From an uncultured Eubacteriales bacterium (GTDB lineage Bacteria; Bacillota; Clostridia; Oscillospirales; UBA644), in assembly GCA_934438175.1 (NCBI GenBank), contig CAKSBH010000016.1, forward strand, positions 1 to 8,981: a DNA stretch of 8,981 bases, given 5' to 3'. Of the stretch, positions 1-7,331 are shown one piece after another. The position numbers and the translations under genes were made by a program. Under the pieces are notes generated by a model that ran no database searches, had not been told where the DNA came from, and saw nothing but the letters and a program-made list of their open reading frames with translations. Within the stretch, counting starts at the first letter, position 1. Every line of letters starts with the position of its first letter.

Positions 1-996
1 GACTCTCAAACACAGGCGGATGCCTCCTCTCATAGGTGCGGGTTTTATTACCCTATGAAATTACACGACTCTCAAACGGTACCCAACATCCCGAATCTCT
101 GAAAGATGTTTTATTACCCTATGAAATTACACGACTCTCAAACCCGGGACGTATTATTTAACGGTTTATGACGGTTTTATTACCCTATGAAATTACACGA
201 CTCTCAAACTTCAAGGTTGTTTTTTTCCCGTACAAGTCGTTTTATTACCCTATGAAATTACACGACTCTCAAACCCTTCGCGTTGTATGGCGCGGTGGTC
301 ACAGTTTTATTACCCTATGAAATTACACGACTCTCAAACGTGAATGGTCTTGCGCAGGTGCATGACGTTGTTTTATTACCCTATGAAATTACACGACTCT
401 CAAACGCAACGCCCCTTACGCCGATGTATCCCAGGTTTTATTACCCTATGAAATTACACGACTCTCAAACTTCAGAATGGCGGCGCATCTGCTGCCTCCG
501 GTTTTATTACCCTATGAAATTACACGACTCTCAAACTAACGTCGGATGCCGGACATTCTTTTACGGTTTTATTACCCTATGAAATTACACGACTCTCAAA
601 CTGGGTTGGCACGGTTGTTACTTCCTTGCTTGTTTTATTACCCTATGAAATTACACGACTCTCAAACATTCTTCTCCGGGTTATGTCTTGTCTTATAGTT
701 TTATTACCCTATGAAATTACACGACTCTCAAACCTTCTTCTCCGGGTTATGTCTTGTCTTATAGTTTTATTACCCTATGAAATTACACGACTCTCAAACA
801 CAGTTTATGGATGCTACTGGTATGTCTGGGTTTTATTACCCTATGAAATTACACGACTCTCAAACCTGGAACACACGGTTCTTTCGCGCCTCTGGTTTTA
901 TTACCCTATGAAATTACACGACTCTCAAACTCCGGAACGGTCAATTTATTCAATACACGTGTTTTATTACCCTATGAAATTACACGACTCTCAAAC
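1..996 (-). CRISPR. Type II-A CRISPR array, 15 full repeats plus a partial one
   Basis: A 36-bp repeat recurs with a 65-66 bp period. Full repeats start at 42, 108, 174, 239, 304, 370, 435, 501, 566, 632, 698, 764, 830, 895 and 961, and the last 11 bp of another occupy 1-11. All are identical. The 15 spacers are 29 bp (five) or 30 bp (ten). Transcription is assigned to the minus strand, where the repeat begins GTTTGAGAGT and ends TAATAAAAC. Three things support this: the tracrRNA anti-repeat is complementary to that strand, a leader with promoter lies at the 997-1090 side, and the cas operon reads the same way. Spacer 931-960 is therefore the most recently acquired. No degenerate repeat is seen, so the old end of the array lies beyond base 1. 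Sources of the spacers cannot be told from the window, and none matches another part of it. Confidence 0.99.
668..763 (-). repeat. Two near-identical neighbouring spacers
   Basis: Spacers 668-697 and 734-763 are both 30 bp and identical at 29 positions. They differ only at the first base on the plus strand (A at 668, C at 734), so the 66-bp spacer-repeat unit is almost a perfect tandem copy. In crRNA orientation the difference is the last spacer base, next to the repeat. That is the PAM-proximal end of the guide in type II systems. Either the unit was duplicated and then mutated, or two variants of one target were sampled separately. Confidence 0.97.
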
Positions 997-1055
997 CTCA
1001 AATTCGAGAAAAGCCCACACAAAAGCTTTCGGAATCCCACAGGGTTCTTAAAACC
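997..1055 (-). promoter_or_regulatory. CRISPR leader with ATTTGAG leader-anchoring end
   Basis: This is the transcribed leader between the predicted start point near 1055 and the first repeat at 996. On the minus strand it ends ATTTGAG (1003-997) directly against the repeat. That heptamer is the known leader 3' end of one group of type II-A arrays, where it directs polarised spacer integration by Cas1-Cas2. The match and its exact position are seen directly; the role is inferred from the family. Confidence 0.85.
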
Positions 1056-1061
1056 AATCTT

Positions 1062-1090
1062 ATTATATCACACAAGCCCTTTCTTGTCAA
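1062..1090 (-). promoter_or_regulatory. Promoter of the CRISPR array
   Basis: On the minus strand there is a perfect -35 TTGACA (1090-1085), a 17-bp spacer and a perfect -10 TATAAT (1067-1062). TGA directly before the -10 makes it an extended -10 element. Transcription would begin near 1055 and run through the leader into the first repeat. The -35 starts 16 bp after the csn2 stop codon and no terminator intervenes. The array may therefore be fed both by this promoter and by read-through from the cas operon. Confidence 0.9.
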
Positions 1091-1106
1091 TTCTCCCCTT
1101 CGTTTT

Positions 1107-1772
1107 TCAAATTTCACAGCGATCCCGGTCCACGATCAGTTGCCGGATGCCGGGCAAGACACCCCGATCCCAATTTTCCAGCATCAACAGCCGGAATTGT
1201 CGGGAACGAGCGGTATGCAGAAATCTCAGCAGGGGCTCTTCCTCAAAATAACTGCGAAGATTCACCGTTATAAAAAGACGATCGCCTTCAAGTTCCCGAA
1301 CCAAAGAAAAATAGGAAAGAATCTCGTCCAACGGCTCCTCATGTTCCTCGGCAACGGAAACCGAAGCGGCTTTGATCAGCGACGCCGCCGAAAGTTTCCG
1401 GCACTCTGCCCGGAACGGCAGATCAAAGCAAAGCTCTGCCAGATAGCGTTCCACGGCTGCCAGAATTTCTGCCGTCCGCATCAGATGTCGCTCATCCGCC
1501 GCCGCCTTTTCCATGGTTGCCGCAATGCGGGACAGCAAGGTTTTGGTGTTGATGTCAAACGGCGTGAACATTTCCAGAATCTCTGCGTTTTTTGCCAGAG
1601 AAACCGGAACGTCGTCATACGACAAAACCGTTTTTCCGGCTTCGCCGGCAATTTGCCGGTGCAGATCTTCCAGAAACAGCCGGAAAACCGTCGGATTTTC
1701 CAGAACCAGCAAAAACGGCTCCCCCTCACAGAACACCGGCTGTACGGTAAAAAGAGGACTGTACACTCTCAT
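1107..1772 (-). CDS. csn2: Csn2, type II-A spacer-acquisition protein
   Basis: This 221-aa protein has the length and layout of short-form Csn2. In that family Csn2 forms a ring-shaped tetramer that threads double-stranded DNA ends and is needed for spacer acquisition together with Cas1, Cas2 and Cas9. Matching stretches are LLVLENPTVF near residues 21-30, FDINTKTLLSRI near 72-83, a helical middle, and DRLFITVNLRSYF near 164-176. The C-terminal core strand region is FRLLMLEN near 193-200, and the end is IVDRDRCEI. The start codon overlaps the cas2 stop as ATGA, which suggests translational coupling. It is the last gene of the operon and its presence defines subtype II-A. The identification rests on motif-level similarity to streptococcal Csn2; overall identity to it appears low. 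Confidence 0.93.
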   Translation of the reverse strand: MRVYSPLFTVQPVFCEGEPFLLVLENPTVFRLFLEDLHRQIAGEAGKTVLSYDDVPVSLAKNAEILEMFTPFDINTKTLLSRIAATMEKAAADERHLMRTAEILAAVERYLAELCFDLPFRAECRKLSAASLIKAASVSVAEEHEEPLDEILSYFSLVRELEGDRLFITVNLRSYFEEEPLLRFLHTARSRQFRLLMLENWDRGVLPGIRQLIVDRDRCEI

Positions 1773-2089
1773 AAAATCACCACCCGTTCGTCACTGTCCA
1801 CCACATCCGAATGATGCGATCCCGTCAGATAGGTCATGCCGGCAAACTGCTTTTCCGTAACGGTCAGCAGCTGCACCAGACCGGATGCGGGCTTCCCCTT
1901 GCGGAGAATGTCCGTCACCGTTTTCAACGAAGTCGCATTCAGAACCATCCGGCAGTAAACGGATTCCTGCATCATAAGAAATCCGTTTTTAACCAGCAGC
2001 CGGCGAAACCGGCTGTACTCCCGCCGTTCTGCTGCCGTTTCGGTCGGAAGATCAAAAAATACCACCATTCTCATAAAACGATAACTCAT
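1769..2089 (-). CDS. cas2: Cas2, integration complex subunit
   Basis: This 106-aa protein is a Cas2 ferredoxin-fold subunit that bridges two Cas1 dimers in the spacer integration complex. The N terminus MSYRFMRMVVFFDLPTETA carries the first beta strand and the conserved Asp13. The RRLLVKNGFLMMQESVYCRM region (29-48) and LLTVTEKQFAGMTYLTG (74-90) are typical of type II-A Cas2. Met1 is preferred over Met6 because type II-A homologues share the MSYR start and because it overlaps the cas1 stop as ATGA. A GGAAG just ahead of the start is a weak, closely spaced ribosome site. The stop in turn overlaps the csn2 start. Length is normal and there is no sign of damage. Confidence 0.96.
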   Translation of the reverse strand: MSYRFMRMVVFFDLPTETAAERREYSRFRRLLVKNGFLMMQESVYCRMVLNATSLKTVTDILRKGKPASGLVQLLTVTEKQFAGMTYLTGSHHSDVVDSDERVVIL

Positions 2090-2955
2090 ACTTCCGCAAA
2101 CCGGATCCGGGACGGATCCGTATCGTTGACAGCGTCAAAGACGCTGTGGGTATAAATTCTTACCGCGTTCAGCACCGTCTGCTCCTGTCCGTCAATGCGG
2201 AGCGGTGCGTGCAGAAGCGACAGCATGGCATGCTTTTCCTCTTTTCCGAAATCCGTCACCTCCTTTTGCACCACCATCCGGTCCACCAAAATACGGAACG
2301 GCTCCATCAGGTCACAGGACAGGTTATACGGATTGAACATGTTGTCGTGAAACAGACCGAGATGCGGCAGATATCCGTTCAGGGTCACTTCCCGGTTAAA
2401 GGCAGAAAGCAGCAGCCCATAGCCGTAATTCAGCGCCGCGTTGACCGGACTTTCCTTCCCGCGGGAAAACCCCTTGCCGAACAGCGCATTGAAATACACC
2501 TTGGCGGCATGTCCCTCCCGGTTGGTTTCGTCGGCATAGCAAAGCTCTGCCAGATACGAGGTCAGCAGATCCGCCTCCGCATCATGCCGTTGCTCCCGCA
2601 AAAATCTCGCCTGGTTCCGGATTTTTTCGGCAACGATCTCCGTCCAGACCGTACCCTTCTGATTTTCCGTCCAGCCCATCTGAACCCGGATCTTCCGTGA
2701 GCAGTCAAACGACCCGTTGTAGGGCTGCAGTTCCGCATAGGGGCTTCGTTTTTCGTCGCAGAACAGCACCCTCACCTTCTGCCTCGCCAGCTCCGCAAGC
2801 AGGCAGCCGGTGAGGGAAACCGCGGGGTTCTCCAGGAGAAGCACGGAGATTTCCTCAATGAGAATCCGTGTTGTTTCCTCATCCCGCACCACCAGGTATC
2901 CCATGGACAGATCCAGCTTGCAGCGGCGGGAGATCACGACCGTCCGCCAACTCAT
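2086..2955 (-). CDS. cas1: Cas1, type II integrase
   Basis: This 289-aa protein is the same length as S. pyogenes Cas1. Cas1 is the metal-dependent integrase that joins new spacers at the leader-repeat junction. The N-terminal beta-rich dimerisation domain covers roughly residues 1-80 and the helical catalytic domain follows. The metal-binding residues are in place: Glu147 in NREGHAAKVYFNALFG, His203 in LPHLGLFHDN and Glu218 in NLSCDLMEPFR. These correspond to Glu149, His205 and Glu220 of the streptococcal enzyme. The start overlaps the cas9 stop as ATGA, and the stop overlaps the cas2 start the same way, so the genes are probably co-translated. No frameshift or missing active-site residue is seen. 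Confidence 0.97.
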   Translation of the reverse strand: MSWRTVVISRRCKLDLSMGYLVVRDEETTRILIEEISVLLLENPAVSLTGCLLAELARQKVRVLFCDEKRSPYAELQPYNGSFDCSRKIRVQMGWTENQKGTVWTEIVAEKIRNQARFLREQRHDAEADLLTSYLAELCYADETNREGHAAKVYFNALFGKGFSRGKESPVNAALNYGYGLLLSAFNREVTLNGYLPHLGLFHDNMFNPYNLSCDLMEPFRILVDRMVVQKEVTDFGKEEKHAMLSLLHAPLRIDGQEQTVLNAVRIYTHSVFDAVNDTDPSRIRFAEV

Positions 2956-5900
2956 TTTACCGGCTTCCGGTCTTCCGGAATTTCCTTCAAAAGATCAAGC
3001 AAATTCGCCGACCGTTTTTCGAACAGTCCCGCTGCCGAGCGATCCAGGATCCGAACATCGGAATATTTCCAGTTGCTGAGATTCATGCTTAACAATAAAA
3101 TACCCTCGCTGCCCTTGCCTCCAACTTTTTCCATATTACAGCCACCCGGACGGTTGGTCTTCAGGAACTCAAGCATACTTTCCAGGCATTTGATCTGCTC
3201 TTCTTTTTCGGAATTCTCAAAAATCTTCCGTCGGACATCGTCCGTATTCAGTCCGGAGCCCGGAATCTTCCGGAAAAAGTCGGAACGAATCTTTTGCGCA
3301 AGCGCATCAAACAGCCGGAGATTTCCCTCGGCGGAAATGCCGTCGTACCGTTCGTCGATCCGATAATTCTTATTATCCGCAAGCTTTTGCCCGGTCTTTT
3401 CAACCTTTTTGATATACCGAATCTGCTCCTGTGAATAATAAGGAGTAGCAAGCGAACGAAACCGAATTTGCGCTCCGGTTTTCCCTGCCAGACACACCGG
3501 GAAGCCGTCCAGAGAAAACACGGTATTGACCTTCAGAATGCGCCTGCCGAGCGGAAGGGTCATGTCCGTTGCCTTTTCTCCCAATTCCTTTTTCACATAT
3601 TCCTGCGCAAATTCCGGCGAAGCCAGGAAGCGTTCGGCTTCCAGCAGCCGGACCGAAACAAGGGAAACCTCCTTTTTTCTTCCGCTGCGGTATGCCGCCA
3701 GAACGAAAAACGAAACCGTTGGATTGTTGTAACCGCCGTATTTTTTTGGATCCAGCCCCTGTTTTCGCGGTATCAGCGCACTTTCCTTGCCCTTTTCCGC
3801 AGCGGCTTTCGGCATGATGTCAAAAAATGCGCCTTTTTGCCGCAGAGCGTATTTGGTGAGGTGTACGGCGCAGGTCGCCATTGTACGGTCAATGTTCGGC
3901 AGATGCGTCTTCGGATTCCAGATGCCGGGATCCCGGTGATATTCCTGCCCGAACAGAGCGTCAAAATTCAGAGAATACTTGTCCCGCTCAACAGAAAACC
4001 ATTGTTTGCTGAACCGCTCGTCAAACACATTGCCCACCACAACGTTGAGATACGCATCGTGCGCATGATGAACATCGTTTGCCGTGCGGCTTTTGACCAA
4101 TTCCCGTTTCTTTGCATCCTCGTCGGAAAGCGGGAATGCTTTCTGACAGATTGCCCCGTATTCATGCCGAAACTCACTGACGGCGCCGGCTTTGACATAG
4201 ACAATTTCGGTGTCTTCTCCGCACTTCTCTTTCAGCAACTGGGCAACCGCCTTGGTAGACTGACGCGTTTCCACCAGCTGCCGGGCGATAAAGCCCATCT
4301 GTTCTTCTGCCGTAAACGGCTGGGGACGAATCAGACGGCTGTATTTTTTCTCGCTGATAAGATTTGCCTTGCGCAGAGCTTTCCAATGCTCGGACATCTT
4401 CGTCCGGCAAGCCGAAGAAAGCGGATAGCTTGCGCTTTTTTCTCTGTTTTCTTCGGAATGGACAAGAACCAGATTGTCCAGACTGTCGTCTTTGATTTTT
4501 GACTGCGGCCAGATATGATCCAGATCGCAGACCTTTCCATTTTCAATTTCCGCAAGCGAAAGCGGTTCTCCGCAATACATACATCTTCCCAATTGACAGA
4601 AATACAAAAACAGTTTTTCCCGCTGAAGCTTACGGGACGCATCCCCTTCATACCGACTCAGTTCCCGCAGCATATTCTCTGCATCATCGGAAAGAACGGG
4701 ATTTTTCTTCGCCTCGCTGTACAGGCGATGCAACTGATCCAGACGGGATTCTGTCCGCTTTCCCTTCTGCTCCGGGGTTCCGCCCCGCGCCATTTCCACA
4801 AAGATCTTCTTGGGAGGTTGTCCTTTCCTGGCATGCAGAATGTCTGACACCACATCCAGCGTGCGGATGACCTGTCGCTTGACCGCATTGGAAAGATACA
4901 GATCTTCCAGACGATCGGTCAGGGTCGGATGATTTTCGGCATAATAATCCTCCCGGGCCTTTTCCAGCCGTTCCTTGAAGTCATAGCGATCCGCATCTTC
5001 CAGAATCTGCATCAGATTATCGTTGGTTGTCCAAAGAAAATGTAAAACGGTTCCATGTTCTCCGGTCTCTTTGCTTGTTCCCTCAAACCCGTTCAGCAAA
5101 TACTCGGACAAATTGCCGAACCCCTGGTATTTCAGACGGAAAAGATACCGCACATCTCCCTCAGACAAATTCCGATACGCTTTTTTCAGCCATTTTACCC
5201 GATCCCGGGCATCTTCCATACAAACAAAATGACGAATGATATCCTCAACCTGTTCTTCGGTCAATGCTTTGCTCTCCAGAAGTCTCCGGAAATCATGATA
5301 CGGACGGTACTGGGATTTTATGGTTTTGTCAATGCCGCTGATCTTCTCGTCCGGCTCTTCGGAACTCAATATCCCATGAGAAATCAAAAGATTTCGGAGG
5401 TCTTTGAATTTTACTTTTTTTGTTTTTTTGAACAAACCGAAAATCTCCTGTTTCACTTCAACTGAAACGGATTTTCCATCAATTTTTATGGAGTTGATTT
5501 CGTTAAGGATTTTGTACTTGCTGTAAAGCAAAGAATCCTTGGGCAAAACGCTTTCCCACGGGAAATAGGTGCATTTCCCGGTCAGATGATCAATAAATGC
5601 CTTCTGACATTCCTCCAGATCGACCTTTTCCTCAAAATTCCACGGGAAGATATCCCCCGGCTCTTTCCGACGAATCCATGCGTGGCTGCTTTCCGGCTTT
5701 CCGTCCTCGTCCACGTTGGACAACGGCCCGACATAATAGGGAACTCTGAAGGTAAAAACCGAAAGGATTTTTTCTGAAACCGTTTTTCCGTCGGCGTCTT
5801 TTTCCGACAGAAACGGAAACTCCTTTTCGGCATTTCCCAAAATCTTTTTCAATTCTGCATAATACAGCTGATACGGAATGTTGCCGTTATCCGAATGCAC

Positions 5901-7142
5901 CTGCAACGCCATATAAGCGTTGTCGTCTATACGTTCGAAAATCTGATCCTTAATTTTCCGATCCTCTTCCGAAAAATTTCGGTTGTCTAAAATTTTCTTG
6001 ACTTCTTTGTAAAAATCCCCCCGATTTCCCTTCTTGATGTAAACAGAATAACTTCCGTTCTTTTCGCAGAAGAACTGTTTTCTTTCGGCTGCCAATGCGT
6101 ATTTGCGGACAAGATCCTTTAGTTCTTTAAGATCTTCCTTATGCTGGTTGTATTGTTCAACTTTAACGTCAGAAATCATACGATGCCCGGAATTCGGTTG
6201 AGACCCCTTCAAAATACGGGTAAGGGAACCGCAATCGTACATATTCTTGGCAATCCGCAGAAGCTCCGCGTCTTTTTCCATCAAGCTGCTGCAGATCTCA
6301 TCAACGCTGTCGTTATCGGAAAGCGCAATTTTGTCGGAGTTCTCGGAATCTTCCAGCCCAAACAGATCTTTGACGTCTACCTTTCCTCCGGCAAGAAGAT
6401 CCAGAAATTTTCCGCAGTCAAACGGGTCGTCTTCCCCTTTTTTCAGAGGTTTTCCTCCCTCAAACAATGCTTTCCGCAGTGCTTCTTTTTTTGTTTTAAC
6501 GCCCTGCATTTGCAGAATTTCGGAAAATGTTTCCGCACTGCCCCTGTTCTGCCACGGACAAGAATCTCCATAGATATCAAACCAGTTTTTTAACTCCTCA
6601 TAGAAAGGGTGCATGTCCAGCAATGCATCTACATTATCCCGATCTGCGGGATTCAGAAAATGTCCGCGATGCGCAACCAGCCATGCACAGACAAGATACA
6701 AAAGCCGCACGTCCTTTCCCTCTGCAGATTCCATAAATTCGCAGATCAAATGGTGGATTGTCGGATATTTTTTATAATAGGTTTTGTCGTCCCAGTCGCA
6801 CCCGGTCAACGTCTCCGGGCTGCGTTCTTCTTTGCAAAGAGCACTTTCGTTCAGTCGCAGAAAAAAGTTCGGATCCACCTTGGCAATCTCCCGGCAGAAT
6901 AACCTCTGAATCAGATCCACTCGCTGCTGCCGCCGTGCAAGGCGGCGACGAAACGTCCTGAACTGGCGTCTTCCGTCGCAGTTTTCCGCGCCATCAAACA
7001 GCATGACGCCCCACATCGGCTCTCCTTTGAACCGTGCCAGGGAATAGTCCGTGTTGACTACGGCATATCCAACCGAATCGGTACCAATGTCCAGTCCGAT
7101 AAAATAATCGTTTCCGTTTTTACAATTTTTTTGTTCCCGCAT
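2952..7142 (-). CDS. cas9: Cas9, RNA-guided dual-nuclease (type II-A)
   Basis: Cas9 uses a crRNA-tracrRNA duplex to bind DNA beside a PAM and cuts both strands; it also takes part in spacer selection. This protein has 1396 aa against 1368 in S. pyogenes. RuvC-I is IGLDIGTDSVGYAV with Asp18. An arginine-rich bridge helix spans about 58-82, and the recognition lobe runs to about 730. RuvC-II is KKIFVEMARG with Glu783. The HNH motif is DLDHIWPQ with Asp875 and His876, and Asn899 follows in SEENREKS. RuvC-III is HHAHDAYLNVVVG with His1026 and Asp1029. The C-terminal PAM-interacting region ends with ISN-like and GLFEKR motifs (LSNWKY, AAGLFEKR). All nuclease residues are intact. The start at 7142 is chosen because GGAGGG lies 8 nt upstream (7157-7151). 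An ATG at 7190 in the same frame lacks a good ribosome site and would place coding sequence in the anti-repeat. The PAM cannot be read from the sequence. Confidence 0.98.
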   Translation of the reverse strand: MREQKNCKNGNDYFIGLDIGTDSVGYAVVNTDYSLARFKGEPMWGVMLFDGAENCDGRRQFRTFRRRLARRQQRVDLIQRLFCREIAKVDPNFFLRLNESALCKEERSPETLTGCDWDDKTYYKKYPTIHHLICEFMESAEGKDVRLLYLVCAWLVAHRGHFLNPADRDNVDALLDMHPFYEELKNWFDIYGDSCPWQNRGSAETFSEILQMQGVKTKKEALRKALFEGGKPLKKGEDDPFDCGKFLDLLAGGKVDVKDLFGLEDSENSDKIALSDNDSVDEICSSLMEKDAELLRIAKNMYDCGSLTRILKGSQPNSGHRMISDVKVEQYNQHKEDLKELKDLVRKYALAAERKQFFCEKNGSYSVYIKKGNRGDFYKEVKKILDNRNFSEEDRKIKDQIFERIDDNAYMALQVHSDNGNIPYQLYYAELKKILGNAEKEFPFLSEKDADGKTVSEKILSVFTFRVPYYVGPLSNVDEDGKPESSHAWIRRKEPGDIFPWNFEEKVDLEECQKAFIDHLTGKCTYFPWESVLPKDSLLYSKYKILNEINSIKIDGKSVSVEVKQEIFGLFKKTKKVKFKDLRNLLISHGILSSEEPDEKISGIDKTIKSQYRPYHDFRRLLESKALTEEQVEDIIRHFVCMEDARDRVKWLKKAYRNLSEGDVRYLFRLKYQGFGNLSEYLLNGFEGTSKETGEHGTVLHFLWTTNDNLMQILEDADRYDFKERLEKAREDYYAENHPTLTDRLEDLYLSNAVKRQVIRTLDVVSDILHARKGQPPKKIFVEMARGGTPEQKGKRTESRLDQLHRLYSEAKKNPVLSDDAENMLRELSRYEGDASRKLQREKLFLYFCQLGRCMYCGEPLSLAEIENGKVCDLDHIWPQSKIKDDSLDNLVLVHSEENREKSASYPLSSACRTKMSEHWKALRKANLISEKKYSRLIRPQPFTAEEQMGFIARQLVETRQSTKAVAQLLKEKCGEDTEIVYVKAGAVSEFRHEYGAICQKAFPLSDEDAKKRELVKSRTANDVHHAHDAYLNVVVGNVFDERFSKQWFSVERDKYSLNFDALFGQEYHRDPGIWNPKTHLPNIDRTMATCAVHLTKYALRQKGAFFDIMPKAAAEKGKESALIPRKQGLDPKKYGGYNNPTVSFFVLAAYRSGRKKEVSLVSVRLLEAERFLASPEFAQEYVKKELGEKATDMTLPLGRRILKVNTVFSLDGFPVCLAGKTGAQIRFRSLATPYYSQEQIRYIKKVEKTGQKLADNKNYRIDERYDGISAEGNLRLFDALAQKIRSDFFRKIPGSGLNTDDVRRKIFENSEKEEQIKCLESMLEFLKTNRPGGCNMEKVGGKGSEGILLLSMNLSNWKYSDVRILDRSAAGLFEKRSANLLDLLKEIPEDRKPVK

Positions 7143-7143
7143 C

Positions 7144-7172
7144 TTGACAATCCCTCCGGTTTGTGATATTCT
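7144..7172 (+). promoter_or_regulatory. Promoter of the tracrRNA gene
   Basis: TTGACA (7144-7149), a 17-bp spacer and TATTCT (7167-7172) with TGA in front form an extended -10 promoter on the plus strand. The start point would be near 7179, about 5 nt before the anti-repeat. The -35 begins 2 bp from the cas9 start codon and lies, on the opposite strand, between the cas9 ribosome site and its ATG. The tracrRNA promoter and the cas9 translation start signals therefore share the same DNA. Confidence 0.85.
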
Positions 7173-7178
7173 ATGTTT

Positions 7179-7304
7179 GTAAGGTTTCATTACCCTATGA
7201 ACTTACACACAAGTTCAAATAAGGGGCTTTCGGGCTCCGAAATCGTCGGACCTCCGACCGCACAGTGTGTGCGACTTCGTCTTTCCTCACGGAAAGACGT
7301 TTTT
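7179..7304 (+). ncRNA. tracrRNA
   Basis: This trans-activating RNA pairs with the crRNA repeat to form the RNase III substrate and the guide scaffold held by Cas9. The anti-repeat is 7184-7220. It pairs in register with the minus-strand repeat: 7184-7187 with the repeat 3' end, 7189-7201 uninterrupted over 13 bp, 7203-7208, 7209-7210, then UCAAAU (7215-7220) with GUUUGA. AAGU (7211-7214) sits opposite GA, the bulge known from S. pyogenes, and one repeat C is bulged. A nexus-like hairpin with a UUCG loop follows (7223-7238). Two more hairpins lie at 7245-7258 and 7259-7273, and then the terminator. Ends are inferred from promoter and terminator, giving about 126 nt. Being transcribed away from and opposite to cas9 is a common type II-A arrangement. 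Confidence 0.93.
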
Positions 7305-7306
7305 TT
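7278..7306 (+). terminator. Intrinsic terminator of tracrRNA
   Basis: A perfect 9-bp stem CGTCTTTCC/GGAAAGACG (7278-7286 with 7291-7299) with a TCAC loop is followed by seven T (7300-7306). On the minus strand the hairpin is preceded by A residues and lacks a downstream T run. It should therefore stop tracrRNA but not cas9 transcription. Confidence 0.93.
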
Positions 7307-7331
7307 ATCTCTTTTGTCATCCTTCTTTTAT

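Noticed and set aside
1..996. Array transcribed on the plus strand, since the repeat also begins GTTTT there
   Set aside because: The tracrRNA anti-repeat is complementary to the minus-strand repeat, the leader and promoter lie at the right end, and the ATTTGAG anchor abuts the minus-strand repeat start.
283..1051. Plus-strand reading frames across the array with repeated LLPYEITRLSN and FYYPMKLHDSQT peptides
   Set aside because: They are translations of the CRISPR repeats and carry no gene signals.
3468..4502. 344-codon open frame on the plus strand inside cas9
   Set aside because: It is antisense to conserved HNH and RuvC-III coding sequence, has no recognisable domains, and is best explained as a shadow frame. 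The same applies to plus-strand frames opposite csn2 and cas1.
7143..7190. cas9 start at 7190, giving 16 extra residues
   Set aside because: It lacks a well-placed ribosome site and would cover the tracrRNA promoter and part of the anti-repeat. The ATG at 7142 has GGAGGG at 8 nt.
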